From contig NW_024041150.1 of the NCBI RefSeq assembly GCF_014851395.1, positions 124,001-188,000 of the forward strand: DNA of 64,000 bases, read 5' to 3'. The position numbers and the translations under genes are program-made. Positions 34,101-44,879 of the stretch are shown here, piece by piece (within the stretch, counting starts at the first letter, position 1; the number at the start of each line of letters is the position of its first letter). This stretch comes from Micropterus salmoides (lineage: Eukaryota; Chordata; Actinopteri; Centrarchiformes; Centrarchidae). Below the pieces are notes generated by a model. It saw only the letters and a program-made list of their open reading frames with translations, was not told the DNA's origin and made no database searches.

Positions 34101-34189
34101 AGGTTCCAGTTTGGGTTCAGGAGGCAGACACCATCTCCACATTTAAGAGTAGGCTTAAGACTTTCCTCTTTGATAAAGCTTATAGTTAG
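31183..34189 (+). pseudogene. LINE ORF2: endonuclease and reverse transcriptase, two frameshifts
   Basis: It encodes the nuclease and polymerase that nick the target and copy the RNA. Frame 1 (31183-33309, 708 residues) starts with an AP-type endonuclease: Asn47 in LLNIR, Glu74 in LTETW, Asp185/Asn187 in GDFN, and SDH at 248-250. RT motifs follow: KPLLKKP, SNYRPISNL, LDLSAAFDTIDH and GVPQGSVLGPILF. A small deletion near 33295 shifts the frame. The second piece (about 33297-33536) carries the catalytic YADD, and a second indel near 33500-33510 shifts again. The third piece (33557-34189, 210 residues) has the C-terminal region with RLDYCNSLLSG and SRIEFKIILLTYKALN. All active-site residues inspected are present; only the two indels kill the frame. 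Total length matches L2/Maui ORF2. Confidence 0.9.
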
Positions 34190-34681
34190 GGCTGGCTCAG
34201 GTAGTCCTGAACCATCCCTTAGTTATGCTGCTATAGGCCTAGACTGCCGGGGGATTTCCCATGATGCACTGAGCTCCTCTCTCCTCTACTTTCTCTCCCT
34301 CTGTATGCAACCTTATCCCATTATTGCATGTTACTAACACAACTTCTCCCCTTTCTGGTAGTCTTGTGCTTTCTCGTCCCTCTCCTCTCTCCTCCTATCA
34401 CTTCCTGCAGGTTTTCTGGCTCTGGAGCTGTGGAGTCTGGATCTGTGGCTGCGGGTCGCCTGCTGCCCCTGTGTTCCTGCTCGACACCCTCTACTGCAGC
34501 GACTGTTGTCGCTGGTCTTATTGTTATTATAATCATTAACATTACGATGGTTACCATTAACACTATTATAAATATCTGTACCATTTTTCATTTAGTTTAT
34601 AGCAACATTACCTTCGCTGTCTGTACCTCTGTGTGTATATTGTGTAGGCTGCCTCCCTCCCCTCTCTCTCTCCTTACATCC

Positions 34682-34719
<38 letters not shown>

Positions 34720-34727
34720 TTCACTCT

Positions 34728-34759
<32 letters not shown>

Positions 34760-35007
34760 ACCCCAACCGGTCGAGGCAGATGGCCGCCCACCCTGAGCCA
34801 TGGTTCTGCTCGAGGTTTCTGCCTCTTAAAAGGAAGTTTTTCCTTGCCTCTGTCGCCTAGTGCTTGCTCTTGGTGGGAACTGTTGGGCTTCTGTAAATAT
34901 CATCACAGAGTACGGTCTAGACCTGCTCTTTTATGAAAAGCGCTGTGAGATAACTGTTGTTGTGATTTGGCGCTATATAAATAAAATTGAATTGAATTGA
35001 ATTGAAT
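34190..35007 (+). other. LINE 3'UTR with (CT)n tract and TTGAA tail
   Basis: It contains a pyrimidine tract (34650-34760), the conserved 3' terminal block read by the element's own reverse transcriptase (34800-34985), and an ATTGA pentamer tail. On the minus strand the CT tract makes Arg/Glu-repeat frames that are not genes. Confidence 0.8.
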
Positions 35008-35012
35008 TGTTG
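35008..35012. repeat. Probable target site duplication of inner LINE, right
   Basis: TGTTG, matching the left side. Confidence 0.6.
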
Positions 35013-35660
35013 TTATGAAGTCTTTTGAACGCCTTGTGTTGTCCCACCTAAAATCCATTACAGACCCACTCCTGGACCCCCTGCAGTTCAGGTCTGTAGA
35101 CGCTGCAGTAAACATGGCCCTTCACTTCATTCTCCAGCACCTGGACTCCCCAGGAACCTACGCCTGGATCCTGTTTGTGGATTTCAGCTCTGCTTTTAAC
35201 GCCAACATCCCGGCCCTGCTGCAGGACAAGCTCTCGCAGCTGAGCGTGCCTGACTCCACCTGCAGGTGGATCACAGACTTCTTGACGGACAGGAAGCAGC
35301 ACGTGAAGCTGGGAAAACATGTCTCTGATTCCAGGACCATCAACATCTGGTAGAGAAGGTGATTGGCTGCAATCTTCCTTTTCTTCAGGACCTGTACTCC
35401 TCAAGGACTCTGAGGCGTGCAAGAAAGATTGCAGCTGACCCCTCCCACCCTGGACACAAACTGTTTCAGACTCTTCCCTCTGGCAGGAGGCTGCGGTCCA
35501 TCAGGACCCAAACCTCTCGCCACACAAACAGCTCCTTCCCGTCTGGCCCTGGGGGGTCTGGGGGTACTCCCCCCAAACACTTCATTTCCTGCATTCTGGT
35601 GTTTTTCTGCACCAATTTCTGCCTTTTCTGCATCAATTTATTGTGGAAATTATTTATGTA
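35013..35660 (+). pseudogene. Outer LINE RT, middle and C-terminal parts
   Basis: It resumes at MKSFERLVLSHLKSITDPLL, then LDPLQF, MALHFILQHLDSPGTY and the RT motif A, FVDFSSAFN, ending at QHVKLGKHVSDSRTI near 35340. An internal deletion then jumps directly to the C-terminal region (NLPFLQDLYSSRTLRRARKI, DPSHPGHKLFQTLPSGRRLR). The PQG and YADD catalytic parts are lost. Two residues or more are also missing around QFRSVD compared with the usual motif. It is dead as an enzyme and was probably already dead when the Maui-like element arrived. Confidence 0.85.
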
Positions 35661-35950
35661 AAGGGACACACAAAATTCAGGTAGCCCGCAGGGGGTTGTA
35701 TCTTTGTTTCACTGTTGCTTTTAAATGACTTGAAGGCTGGCAATTCTGCCTTCAGATGTTATGACTGACTACTCACTTGATCGTCCTTGTTGCTGAATTG
35801 TGGTGAATATTTAAGAACATTTTGATATTTTATGACCTTGTAACTGATTATTTATTTCCATCTTAAATATGTAATTGTACTACTGCCTGCCTTGGCCAGG
35901 ACACTCTTGGAAAAATAGTTTTTCTGGTTTAATAAAGGTATAATAAAACA
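35660..35950 (+). other. Outer LINE 3'UTR and end
   Basis: Non-coding tail with TGGCCAGGACACTCTTGGAA and TTTAATAAAGGTATAATAAA, presumed to be the 3' end of the Rex1-like element. Confidence 0.6.
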
Positions 35951-38040
35951 ATTCAAAATCTAAAATTGTAACAGAATATAATGCAGAGCAGCTCTCAGGC
36001 ATTCTGGGTTGTTTTCAGATATGTTTCTCCTGTAGATTAACTTTTAATATCATCACTGCTGAATCAACACACACACAGACGTGACTGATTGAGGTAACCT
36101 CTTTAAATGTGCATGTGGCACCTTTTTACTTCATCAATAATAAATTTTATCATTTTAATTCAGTTATAAACTCCTGGACTTTAATAGCTCCTGTGTTTCA
36201 GCAGGTTTTCTGCTCATGTTCAAAGTTCTGCACATTCAGAATCTAACTGGGTTCTCTGACATTTCCAGAATAAAGGCTATTCAAGAGAGGTCAAACAGAA
36301 TAAATCATCATAAACTTTGCAATCAATCCGCGGTCCACCTGGGTGGCGCACCTTGTGGAAGGGATCCATACCACTACTATCCATGGTAGTGTGGGGATTT
36401 AATTCTTGCATGTTTTGTTGTGCAGGATCACAGCTACGTGACCCTACGTGTCCACACGAGGAAAGGTCAAGATAGGCTATTAGAGTAAAAATAGACTGTC
36501 TAGACTAGGCAACTTGATGAGTTTATTTTTTTAAGAATAAAATATTCCTGCAAATGCAGGGAAGAAGCTGATTATCTGTAATTTAGCTATATCTACAATT
36601 ATTTTCCTTTTTAAATCTCCATGAAGGTGTTTCTAAGATCACTTTAAAATATCACTTTTGCTGCCCAGCCAACTTTTGTTACCTGTGCTTTTTTATTATG
36701 GAGATGTAGCCAACCAAACCGCTTGCTTTGCTGTAGCACAGGCTGCCAATGCAATCTGATTATTCCTGAAGCATCTAAATAATCTTCATAACGCAAAGAA
36801 TTATTGTGGCAGTAACACGAGAGCAGCTCGTTGTTGAAGCAGGTAAACCTGCATACAGAGGAAGCTGTGCGTCATGCACGAACCCCAAAAGAACTATTTT
36901 ATCCACCATATTCTCTCTCTCTCTCTGTGCATCTCAAAAATAAATAACAGCTGGTAGCTGCTGAGTGAAAGATTAGTTTCACCGGCGACATTCTCACCAT
37001 CGGACATCGCTATAAAACAAATAGATACCGTTGTGTAAAGAAAAGAAACAGGCTAATGTCCAAAGCAATGCTCTGTTCAACAACAGGACACTTTTAAAAT
37101 ATCTCAGTCAATGCAGTGATCGTCTGACATAGATCTTACAGTGTGTAGTCTTCATTTGCTCTGCAGAGACTAAAGACGCTTTTAATGCGCCGTTAGTGGA
37201 AAGTGAAAGTTTTTCACTTGCCGACTTGTGAAAGAGCGACGCAGGCTGCAGTGCCGTGGTGTGCGTTCACTGGATTTCAGTAGTAGTAGCATTGTTCTAG
37301 TATTGTAGTAGAACAATAAAGCCTTAAACTGAAAAGATATTTGCCTGATTTTCTAAATGTTTGCATCTGCCCAGCTCTGTGACTGTGACAAGCGCCTGAC
37401 CAGCATTTTACTGCGTAACTACTCGCACACAGCCTGGATGACAGCTCATTTCGGTTAATGAAGCAAAATGCAGATTACAGACTGGTGAAGTTATAAAAGG
37501 TATGAATGGAAAATGTAGCGAAATTAAAAGTACATTAGATGTCTGTAATTAAAGTCTGTAATATTGAGACAATTTGCTGCATCGGCCTCGAGCAACTTTT
37601 TTTCCCTCCCTCAACATTTCTATAGGCCACATTTTGTCCTCGACTGATGTGGACTGTGAGTGATTGACTGGTCACTTAGTAAACTGAAATCGCCTGAGCC
37701 AGGAAGGCAATGGGAAATAAAACTTTACATTAGGAAAGAGGGGGGACAAAACATAGATTTTGAAATGAAACATGAAATTTTGAATTTAAATGTATAATGC
37801 CTCCTCTGCCTATCAGGTGATCAACCTCACCACAAATCCACACACGTGTTATATTTCAGCGCCTCTGATAAAGTGCAGCTCACAGCCCTTCAGGTGAAGC
37901 AGAGAGGACAGACACAGAGCTACAGCTGGATCATCTTATTGTCCGCTAATTTGCAGGAGAATAAATAATAACAATACTCTCTCTCTGCTTGCTCCCGCGC
38001 GCGTTACGTTAGTTAAGCGAGTAAAGTTCAATTTTCGGCC
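35950..38040. other. Non-coding stretch, no gene seen
   Basis: No exon or transposon ends recognised. Slightly GC-richer patches near 37.19-37.26 kb and 37.99-38.04 kb (GCTCCCGCGCGCGTTACG) contain a few CpGs but too few for a CpG-island call. Confidence 0.45.
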
Positions 38041-38049
38041 TTGTGTTGT

Positions 38050-38285
38050 TTGTTAGCCCCGGATGTCCAGGGCTAACGACGCTGCTGGCACAGACCCAGA
38101 ATAATGCACATGTATATATCTGCAACGTTGTTCTTCCGTTCCATGTTTATATGTTTCTACATTTATTTATGTCAACTGTATGTTTGTCTACGTGTAGCAC
38201 CTTATCACCACAGCAAATTCCTCTTATGTGTAAAACACTACTTGGCAATAAAGCTCCTTCTGATTCTGATTCTGATTGTGTTCTA
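38050..38285 (+). mobile_element. LINE 3'-end fragment (Rex1-like tail)
   Basis: It reads GGGCTAACGACGCTGCTGGC, GTAGCACCTTATCACCACAG, CAAATTCCTCTTATGTG and TTGGCAATAAAGCTCCTTCT, followed by TGATTC repeats. That is a common 3' terminus of fish LINEs whose 5' ends were lost during integration. About 230 bp remain, with no coding sequence. Confidence 0.75.
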
Positions 38286-38289
38286 TGCA

Positions 38290-40280
38290 TGCGCAAAACT
38301 CCGCGCATGTTTACATTTTAACACCTTTTACGACACTGCCTGCACTTTACCATTACCCTAATCCCAGGCGCATGTGCACAATACCACATGCATGCGCAGA
38401 AATGATCAAGTGGGGGGCACGGATCGGGCAACCACAGAAACCACCTGGCAGCTCACACCTGACACTCAAAGCAGCCCGTCCTTAATTATGCATAATTTAA
38501 AGCCGTAATATAATTTAATCAGGTGAATTTCCAGTTAATTTGAAGGGGGAAACTACCTATAGAGACCAAAACCCTTTTTTTTGTACCAGGCTAAAAACAT
38601 GTGTATTTCTGCTATAATTTTGGAAATTTTAAAATGGGGGTCAATGAGGATTTTGGAGCCAGCCTTAAGTGGCCATTTGATTGGCACTTCTGCATTGGCT
38701 TCATTTTTTAGCCCTGGACGTTGCCGCTTGGTGTTTATCCATGTAGCGAGAGTCTACTGCAGGACATTGCTGGGTTGCATTATGCAGGATCCAGTGTTTT
38801 TGGAGCTTGCATCTCAGATAAAGTATGAAGTATGAATTTTGACAATTATTTTTTGGTTGTCTTTAGCAACCTTTATCAGTTGTGACACTACATTGTTAGA
38901 ATACTTTTATAGAATTCTTTTCAACATATTGGCATTACCAAAAGCTACAAACACAGCTGACAGTTCACAGTGTACATGTGTTTTGACAAAATATAGTGCC
39001 TATGTTTTCTCAACTTTATGCACCAAAATCTTTTGCATACTGTACCTGTAAATGACACAGTGACTAAACTAGTTTTAACACACACAAACATGGTACATTG
39101 GCTGGCAATAGGGCACATGGTCACTTGTATGGCAGAGAGTTCATGTCCGGTTCATTTTCTCAGTGAGTCACACCACTGACCTGATTGGTATCATGCTTCT
39201 CCAATCTCCTCCCCTCCACAGTAATATATTTCACAACATCAGGATCGATATCTGTGTCTGTATATATTTGATGACAGGACAGGGAAGAAGGACTAATCAC
39301 AATCACAATTGAATATTACCATGCATGGGTTGTGGTAGAACAAACCACCTAATTTTCATGCAGACTCACTCTGTGATCATGTTTAGAATTTATCCACTGA
39401 CCAACTCTGTAAAATCCACTTTAGATAACGACATACAGGTTTAAATTTCCAACATGGTCTTAAATGGAGAAGACAGATTGTGTTTTCTGTGTTGTGCTTC
39501 TAAGGGACCTGGATGTGCTTACATTATTTTCATCTCTGCTGTTTAGTCTTCAGATTTCTAATCTCTCAGTAAACTGTCAGCATGTAATGAAGAACAGGAG
39601 GGAATCGAATGGTTTAAATTAAATTATATTCCATCTAAAAACCTTCACCTTGTAAGCTGAATGACTTTCCTTTCATTTACAGTCTCATGAATAATGATGA
39701 GAAACAAAGCCATCAAGTAAAATGATTTAAGAATGATGTTCTTTGTCTGCCATTTCTTCACAGCCCGTACAAATTAGAAATTTTACATAAATGCTGACAT
39801 TTGACTTTGCACATATTTTGCATTTTCTAACTTCTTACATAGCCATATTTACAAAAAAAAAGTCTATTCTGTGTTTTTTACTATTCATGAATCTGAATGT
39901 ACTGGATTGAAGGGTCCAGTGGGTCCAGGCCCTTTGCATCCAAATTTTACAATAGCCTTAACAGAATTGATCAGAGGGAAATGACACCATCGCCTGTGCT
40001 GCATGCATTTGTAGTCCCTAGGGAAATTTAATATGGCCCGAAATATCATTACAATCCAGTTATCTTATTTATACTTTGCTATCTGTTTCCTTCATTATAA
40101 ATACATTTTGGTCAATATTCTGGTCAATAAAAACAGTCAGTATCATGTGGAGGTTGCAGGAACTGTGATTGGGCTCATGGAATTTACTACTAATTTCTGA
40201 CTTGGATATAGACGTATGTTGAAAACAGCTCTCACAATTTTCTCTGTTCTGTAACACAATGTCACATTAGCTCAGTAAAT
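38290..40280. other. Non-coding stretch, no gene seen
   Basis: No supported feature. GCATGCGC occurs at both 38289 and 38390, a small local duplication. Confidence 0.45.
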
Positions 40281-40284
40281 GTAA

Positions 40285-40385
40285 ATGCTCCGTACTTGTA
40301 TAGCGCCTTTCTAGTCTTTTCGACCACTCAAAGCGCTTTTACACTACATCTGCATTCACCAGTCATACACTGAGCCTAAGTGCTC
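40285..40385 (+). repeat. TATAGCGCCTTT-type repeat, copy 2 (truncated)
   Basis: GTACTTGTATAGCGCCTTTC, ACCACTCAAAGCGCTTTTAC and ACACTGAGCCTAAGTGCTCA. Only the first third of the family is present. Confidence 0.75.
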
Positions 40386-40399
40386 AAACGGAAACTAAC

Positions 40400-40950
40400 A
40401 ACAACAAGTACAGCCAGATGCAGACACAGAGGCAGCTCAGTTCTATGGTTTTAAAAGTAAATAAAGAAAATATGCAGGCTTACAGGAAAGGGAGGATGCA
40501 GAGATAAAAAAAAACTAGGTAAGTAGCCAATAAGGGAAGCAAATCCAAAGAGAGCACAAACAATAATCCAAAAACCCAGAATCCAAAAGAAGTCCAACAA
40601 AATAAGAATATCCAAATAACACAGGGAAATGCTAGGAATAGGTTAGTACCCTTGACATCAAGATGAAGACGAAGTAACAACAGACAATGGGAAGACACTC
40701 ACTTAAATACACAAAAGGGGTGGAGATAACGAGGCACAGGTGGAAACAATCAGGGAAAAGTAAAACAATCAAAGCCAGCTGGACAACACAGAGCAGGAAG
40801 GGAAGTGACCAGAAATGAGAGGAGAGGACAATACCAAAGTAAAACAGGAAGCAGAATAAGTTAATCAGTGACACAAGGACAAAACAACACAGAGTAGAGA
40901 AAACACAGAAACCCATCTCCAAACCTTCAGCTCCTTGTGATCGTAATTCT
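40400..40950. repeat. A/G-rich interspersed sequence, probable transposon scrap
   Basis: A run of AACA(A)CAG, GGCACAGGTGGAAACAATCA and GAAGTGACCAGAAATGAGAG type words resembles non-coding parts of fish transposons. The minus-strand hydrophobic frames across it are caused by the A-rich plus strand. Family not assigned. Confidence 0.35.
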
Positions 40951-41180
40951 TTATCACAAAGAGAATTAATGAATGTCAACACAGTTATTGTGGGATATAT
41001 AATTAAAGCATGATTTGGACTGATCATGTACAATACATCCGTCTAGTGTTGCCGTTAATGGAAATGAAAGCAGCACTGCTGAACTATAAATACAATCTAT
41101 GCTGCACATATCTACAAGGGACTGACTTTAACCACTTGGGTCAATATAAATCCAGCTTTATATTGCACCTTTGTGCAGAT
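40951..41180 (+). repeat. Older interspersed repeat, copy at 41 kb
   Basis: It shares TTATCACAAAG, CAGTTATTGTG and TGATCATGTACAAT, then TCTAGTGTTG and a GAACTATAAAT word, with 8831-8945 in the same orientation. This copy is uninterrupted. Its continuation (ATCTACAAGGGACTGACTTT, TCAATATAAATCCAG) gives the likely pre-insertion form of the 9-kb copy. Confidence 0.5.
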
Positions 41181-41184
41181 CTCA

Positions 41185-41800
41185 GAACAAAGGATGGGTT
41201 TCTTTTTTAAGTTTAGACTTTTTTCACTTTAAGCCATGAGCACACAAGAGCTCACTGGAACGGGAGGTAACGGGGGGAAAGGTATGAGGGGGTCAAAGAA
41301 ATATGTGACTGGCTCACAGATGTCTAAAGAACAGCATTTCAGTGGGGCTTCAGCATGGGGCTGAGGATACAAAGGAGTCTGAGAAAAAAATGACGCAGTT
41401 GATGGTATCTCTTACCAAGATGACATTTTGATGTGAAATCCTTTATCAAGATGTGTAAGATTGAAGATGAGCCGCTGGAAGTTTTGAATCAAAGCTCACA
41501 TGCAACATGCAAGGAAATTCAACACTGGCCTCTGAAGAAGCTGCAAAATGAAACCTTTGTTGTATTTCAAAAAGACACATAAAGGGAGGTGATATTTAAA
41601 AGTGTTTTTCATCAGTTTTCCTTTTCACCTATTGATATGTTTCCTTTGTGTGACTCAAACTGCAGTAAAATAACGCACAATTTTGTTTAACCAAAGTGTC
41701 TTACAATATATGTGTATCATTGTGAGTGCATGTGCTCACGTAGGAAATCAGCATATAATCTACAATCCTAAAAGACGTTACCACAGAATTGAATAAACGC
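41185..41800. other. Non-coding stretch, no gene seen
   Basis: No supported feature. Confidence 0.5.
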
Positions 41801-41801
41801 A

Positions 41802-42770
41802 TTGGTAACACTTTCTATGAAAGTCATTAGTATAATGACTTATGCATATATTTATAACACGATATAATGCGTCCATAAGACATTATAACAGTTGTTATAA
41901 TCACTTACAAACATGAATTAGGGGCTATACCAAAGTTCATAATATATTATGAACTTTTAATTTAATAAATAAATATAATAATATATAATAATATATAAAT
42001 AAAAGAACGTCTTTTAATAGGCTACGTTTTGTGAAGTGGTTGTCTTTAATTGTCCACTGCATCTGTTAGGGCCTGTCCATAGCCTCGCCATTCATCTGTG
42101 ACAACATCTGAGCCTCTTCTCACATGATGTTGGTCGGCAACAGGTCTTCTTTTGAGCGATCTTTAACCACCCTGACAATGAGTTTTCTTGATGTAATTAT
42201 GTTGTGTTTTTGTGCTAAACTGCAAAATGTTCAGAATTCATACAGATTGTTCATAAAGTGAGAAACATAAATAAAAGTTGTTTTCCTGTGCAAAATGTGT
42301 GTCACTTTACTTAAAGCAAACAATTATGTGTTATAAGGTCTTATAATTAGTTCATATGATATTATGTCCACCTGTAATTATACAGGGATAGATATTTTAA
42401 CACTTTACGTAAAGCAAACAAAGACATGCTATATAACAGTAAACATTATTATAAGCTATTATTCCAATTTATATCACTAATTCTAAATTGTGACTAAAGT
42501 GTATTTATAACAAGGCAGAGTCGGTGGTTATAATGTCTTATGGAACATGGTCGGAGATTCTTGCTACACATTGACATAAACTTGTATGACTATTAGTAAT
42601 AAAACATTAAATCAAAAGGTCATAATACATTATGAACTTTGCTAGAGCGTCTAATGCATGTTTGTAAGTGAATATAACAATTGTTATAATGTCTTATGGA
42701 AGCATTATATCGTGTTATAAAAACATACATAAGTCATTATAGCGATGACCTTCATAGAAAGTGTTACCAA
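41802..42770. mobile_element. MITE with inverted repeats of about 160 bp
   Basis: The ends TTGGTAACACTTTCTATGAA and its exact complement are the first 20 bp of long terminal inverted repeats (41802-41960 and 42612-42770) matching at roughly nine positions in ten. Subterminal words TATAACACGATATAATGC, CATAAGACATTATAAC and CACTTACAAACATG recur inverted. The centre of about 650 bp is AT-rich with no transposase. A clean TSD could not be assigned, so the superfamily is left open; the GGTAACAC ends are common in fish short elements. Confidence 0.88.
41932..41957. repeat. 26-bp perfect palindrome at MITE arm end
   Basis: AAAGTTCATAATA is followed directly by its exact reverse complement, with no loop. 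The equivalent site in the right arm (about 42617-42642) is the same palindrome with changes. Confidence 0.85.
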
Positions 42771-42848
42771 AGCATCTAATTTGACACAGACATAACAACA
42801 AGTCAATATGATTACATTCATCAAAGGTTTTTGCAGAGATATTTTAAG

Positions 42849-44870
42849 TCAGAAATCAGAAATACTTTATTGATCCTAGAAGGGAAATTCTGTGACAGTT
42901 GAACACATTGCACAAAGGGCAAAAGGAATATAACTAAAGATAGTGGTAAATGGAGTATATAAATATCAGCGCAAAAATATAAAATACAGAAATATAAGGC
43001 ATGTGGATATGTACAATATTTACATAGTTAAAGAATTGTTATGATACAGTATTTACATAATTAAGGAATTGTTATGGTGAACAGTAATAATGAATAAATA
43101 GTAGCAGCAGAGTATTGCACATTATAATTTAAGCAGGTGTTATTGCACAAAACAGATAATATTGTCCGGTTTAAAACTAAGGGAGGAGTTATAAAGTTTG
43201 ATGGCCACAGGCAGGAATGACTTCCTGTGGCCCTCTGTGGTGCATTTTGGGGGAATGAGTCTTGCACTGAAAGTGCTCCTGTATTTGAGCAGCAAGTCAT
43301 GGAGTGGGTGGGAAACACTGTCCAAGATGACATGTAGTTTGGACAGCATCCTCCTCTTTGACACAACCGACAGAGAGTCCAGCTCAACCCCCACAACGTC
43401 ACTGGTCTTGCAGATCAGTTTGTTGAGTCTATTAGCGTCCGCTTGCATCCCTGTCAGCTTCTCACCCAGCAGGGCCAGCCGGATAGTGTTGAAAGCACTG
43501 GAGAAGTCAAAAAAGATGACCTTCACAGTGCTCGCCGGCTTGTCCAGGTGGGCGTAGGTGCGGTTGAGCAGGAAGATAATGGCATCCTCAACTCCCAGTC
43601 GGGGCTGCTAGGTGAATGGGAGGGGGTACGGGAGAGGGCTGACCATGGGTCGCAGCTGTTCCAAAACCAGTCTCTCCAGGGTCTTCATAATGTGGGAGGT
43701 CAGTGCCACGGGTCTGTAGTCCTTGGAGTCACAGGAACGAGGCAAGATGTCTTCCACAGCACAGGGACCCTTTGGAGACTCAGGCTCAGGTTGAAGACAT
43801 GGTGAAGGACTCCAGATAGCTGGGGGGCACAGGCTTTGAGCACCCCGGGACAGACACCGTCAGGGCCTGCAGCCTTGTTGGAGTGGAGTCTCCTTAGCTG
43901 TCTTCTCACCTGGTCAGCAGTGAGGCACACAGAGGTTACAGTTGGGGAAGGGGGAGAGGAGGAGTCGTCAGGCTGGAGAGAGCTGATAACCTGAGAGCCG
44001 GAGGAGGGGGGGTAGGGATCTCCCAGGAGGAGGGCGGGGGATAGTGAGGAGGAGGAGGAGGAGAAGGAGGGGGGAGTAGTGGGGATGGAGGTGAGACAGC
44101 AGCTGAGTTAATAGGGGGATGGGCAGGACCTATAGTATCAAATCTGTTAAAGAACAGATTAAGTTGGTTGGCCCTGTCCAAGCTGCCTTCAACTCCTCTG
44201 CTGCCAGTCTGTCTGAAGCCAGTGATGTTCCTCATGCCGCTCCAGACCTCCCTTGTGTTGTTCTGCTAGAGTTTACACTCCAGCTTCCTACTGTACTTCT
44301 CTTTAGCCTCCCTGATCTTCACCTTCAGGTACCCCTGAATGGCCTTCACCTCCTCCCTATTCCCATCTCTGAAAGCCCTCCTCTTTGCATTCAGGATGTT
44401 TTTGGTGTCCTTAGTTACCCTCAGTTTGCTGTTTGGGTAACACTGAACAGTCTATGCTGGGACAATGCAGTCCACACAGAAGTTTATGTAGCCTGTGATA
44501 CGCTCAGTAAGCCCATCAATGTCCTCTCCATGTGGCTCACAGAGTGCATCCCAGTCTGTCACCTCGAAACATCCCTGAAGTGTCTCATAGACCTCCTCTG
44601 ACCATCTCCTCACTGTTCTTGTGGTCGCGGGCTACCTTTTCACCAAAGGCACAGGGGTTGATGGTAACCAGGTTGTGGTCTGACCTGCACAGTGGGGGGA
44701 GGGGTGAAGAGCTGTATGCATCCTTAACATTAGCATGCAGCAGGTCCAGGGTCCTCTCCTCTCTAGTATGGCAGCTCACATACTGGGTGAAGTTGGTTAG
44801 TGTGGTGGTCATGGTGACGTGGGTTGAAGTCACCCGAGATCACTATGAGTGCACTCGGGTAAAAATGGCC
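42849..44870 (-). mobile_element. Rex1-like LINE remnant, antisense
   Basis: On the minus strand it ends at 42849 with GAATTTCCCTTCTAGGATCA, ATAAAGTATTTCTGATTTCT, the familiar AATAAAGTATTTCTGATT LINE terminus. The 5' end is truncated inside the endonuclease near 44870. Length is about 2 kb, compared with over 3 kb for the whole family. Confidence 0.85.
43140..44865 (-). pseudogene. Antisense LINE endonuclease/RT pseudogene
   Basis: Read leftward: an endonuclease GDFN motif near 44835 and RSDHNLVTI near 44690; a Pro/Ser-rich linker near 44090-43970; the RT entry NKAAGPDGVCPGVLKACAPQ near 43870; FNLSLSLQRVPVLWK near 43790; and RT motif A FFDFSSAFNTI near 43510. The C-terminal region (RLNKLICKTSDVVGVELDSL, HPLHDLLLKYRS, GHRKSFLPVAIKLYN) then follows at once. 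The PQG and YADD motifs are deleted, and many stops and frameshifts interrupt the rest. It is inactive and older than the Maui-like copy. The plus-strand frames across this region are shadows of it. Confidence 0.8.
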
Positions 44871-44879
44871 ACTATTATA

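Larger units (their letters stand above)
29857..35007 (+). mobile_element. Near full-length Maui/L2-like LINE
   Basis: A non-LTR retrotransposon of about 5.15 kb with a 5'UTR (29857-30138), ORF1, a short linker, ORF2 and a 3'UTR. It ends in TTTGGCGCTATATAAATAAA followed by TTGAA repeats, the tail seen in pufferfish Maui elements of the L2/CR1 group. The 3'UTR words GAGGTTTCTGCCTC, AAAGGAAGTTTTTCCTTGCC and AAAGCGCTGTGAGATAACTG also fit. A (CT)n tract sits at 34679-34760. The 5' end starts abruptly at the target site, and ORF1 is complete, so it is probably full length. It carries only a few lesions, indicating a recent insertion. Confidence 0.9.
29425..35950 (+). mobile_element. Rex1/Babar-like LINE, 5'-truncated, interrupted by a Maui/L2-like LINE
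   Basis: The outer element consists of 29425-29856 and 35008-35950. Joining across the inner insertion keeps the reverse transcriptase (RT) reading frame: the codons of FRPITLTSV at the left continue into MKSFERLVLSHLKS at the right. The 5' end is truncated before the RT domain. The 3' part ends in non-coding DNA with CTTGGCCAGGACACTCTTGG and TGGTTTAATAAAGGTATAAT, a familiar fish LINE 3' end. Its own RT core is also internally deleted. Confidence 0.85.

Noticed and set aside
34328..34936. 202-codon frame and its minus-strand Arg/Glu counterpart
   Set aside because: They lie in the LINE 3'UTR and are driven by the (CT)n tract.
36330..36420. Possible tRNA-like head (GGGTGGCGCA) suggesting a SINE
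   Set aside because: No acceptable box B, tail or TSD could be found.
37985..38045. CpG-containing GC-rich patch as a promoter
   Set aside because: Too short and isolated; no TATA, initiator or downstream exon evidence.
40480..41033. Hydrophobic minus-strand frames resembling membrane proteins
   Set aside because: The plus strand is A-rich repeat sequence, so the minus strand gives Phe/Leu codons; no conserved motif.
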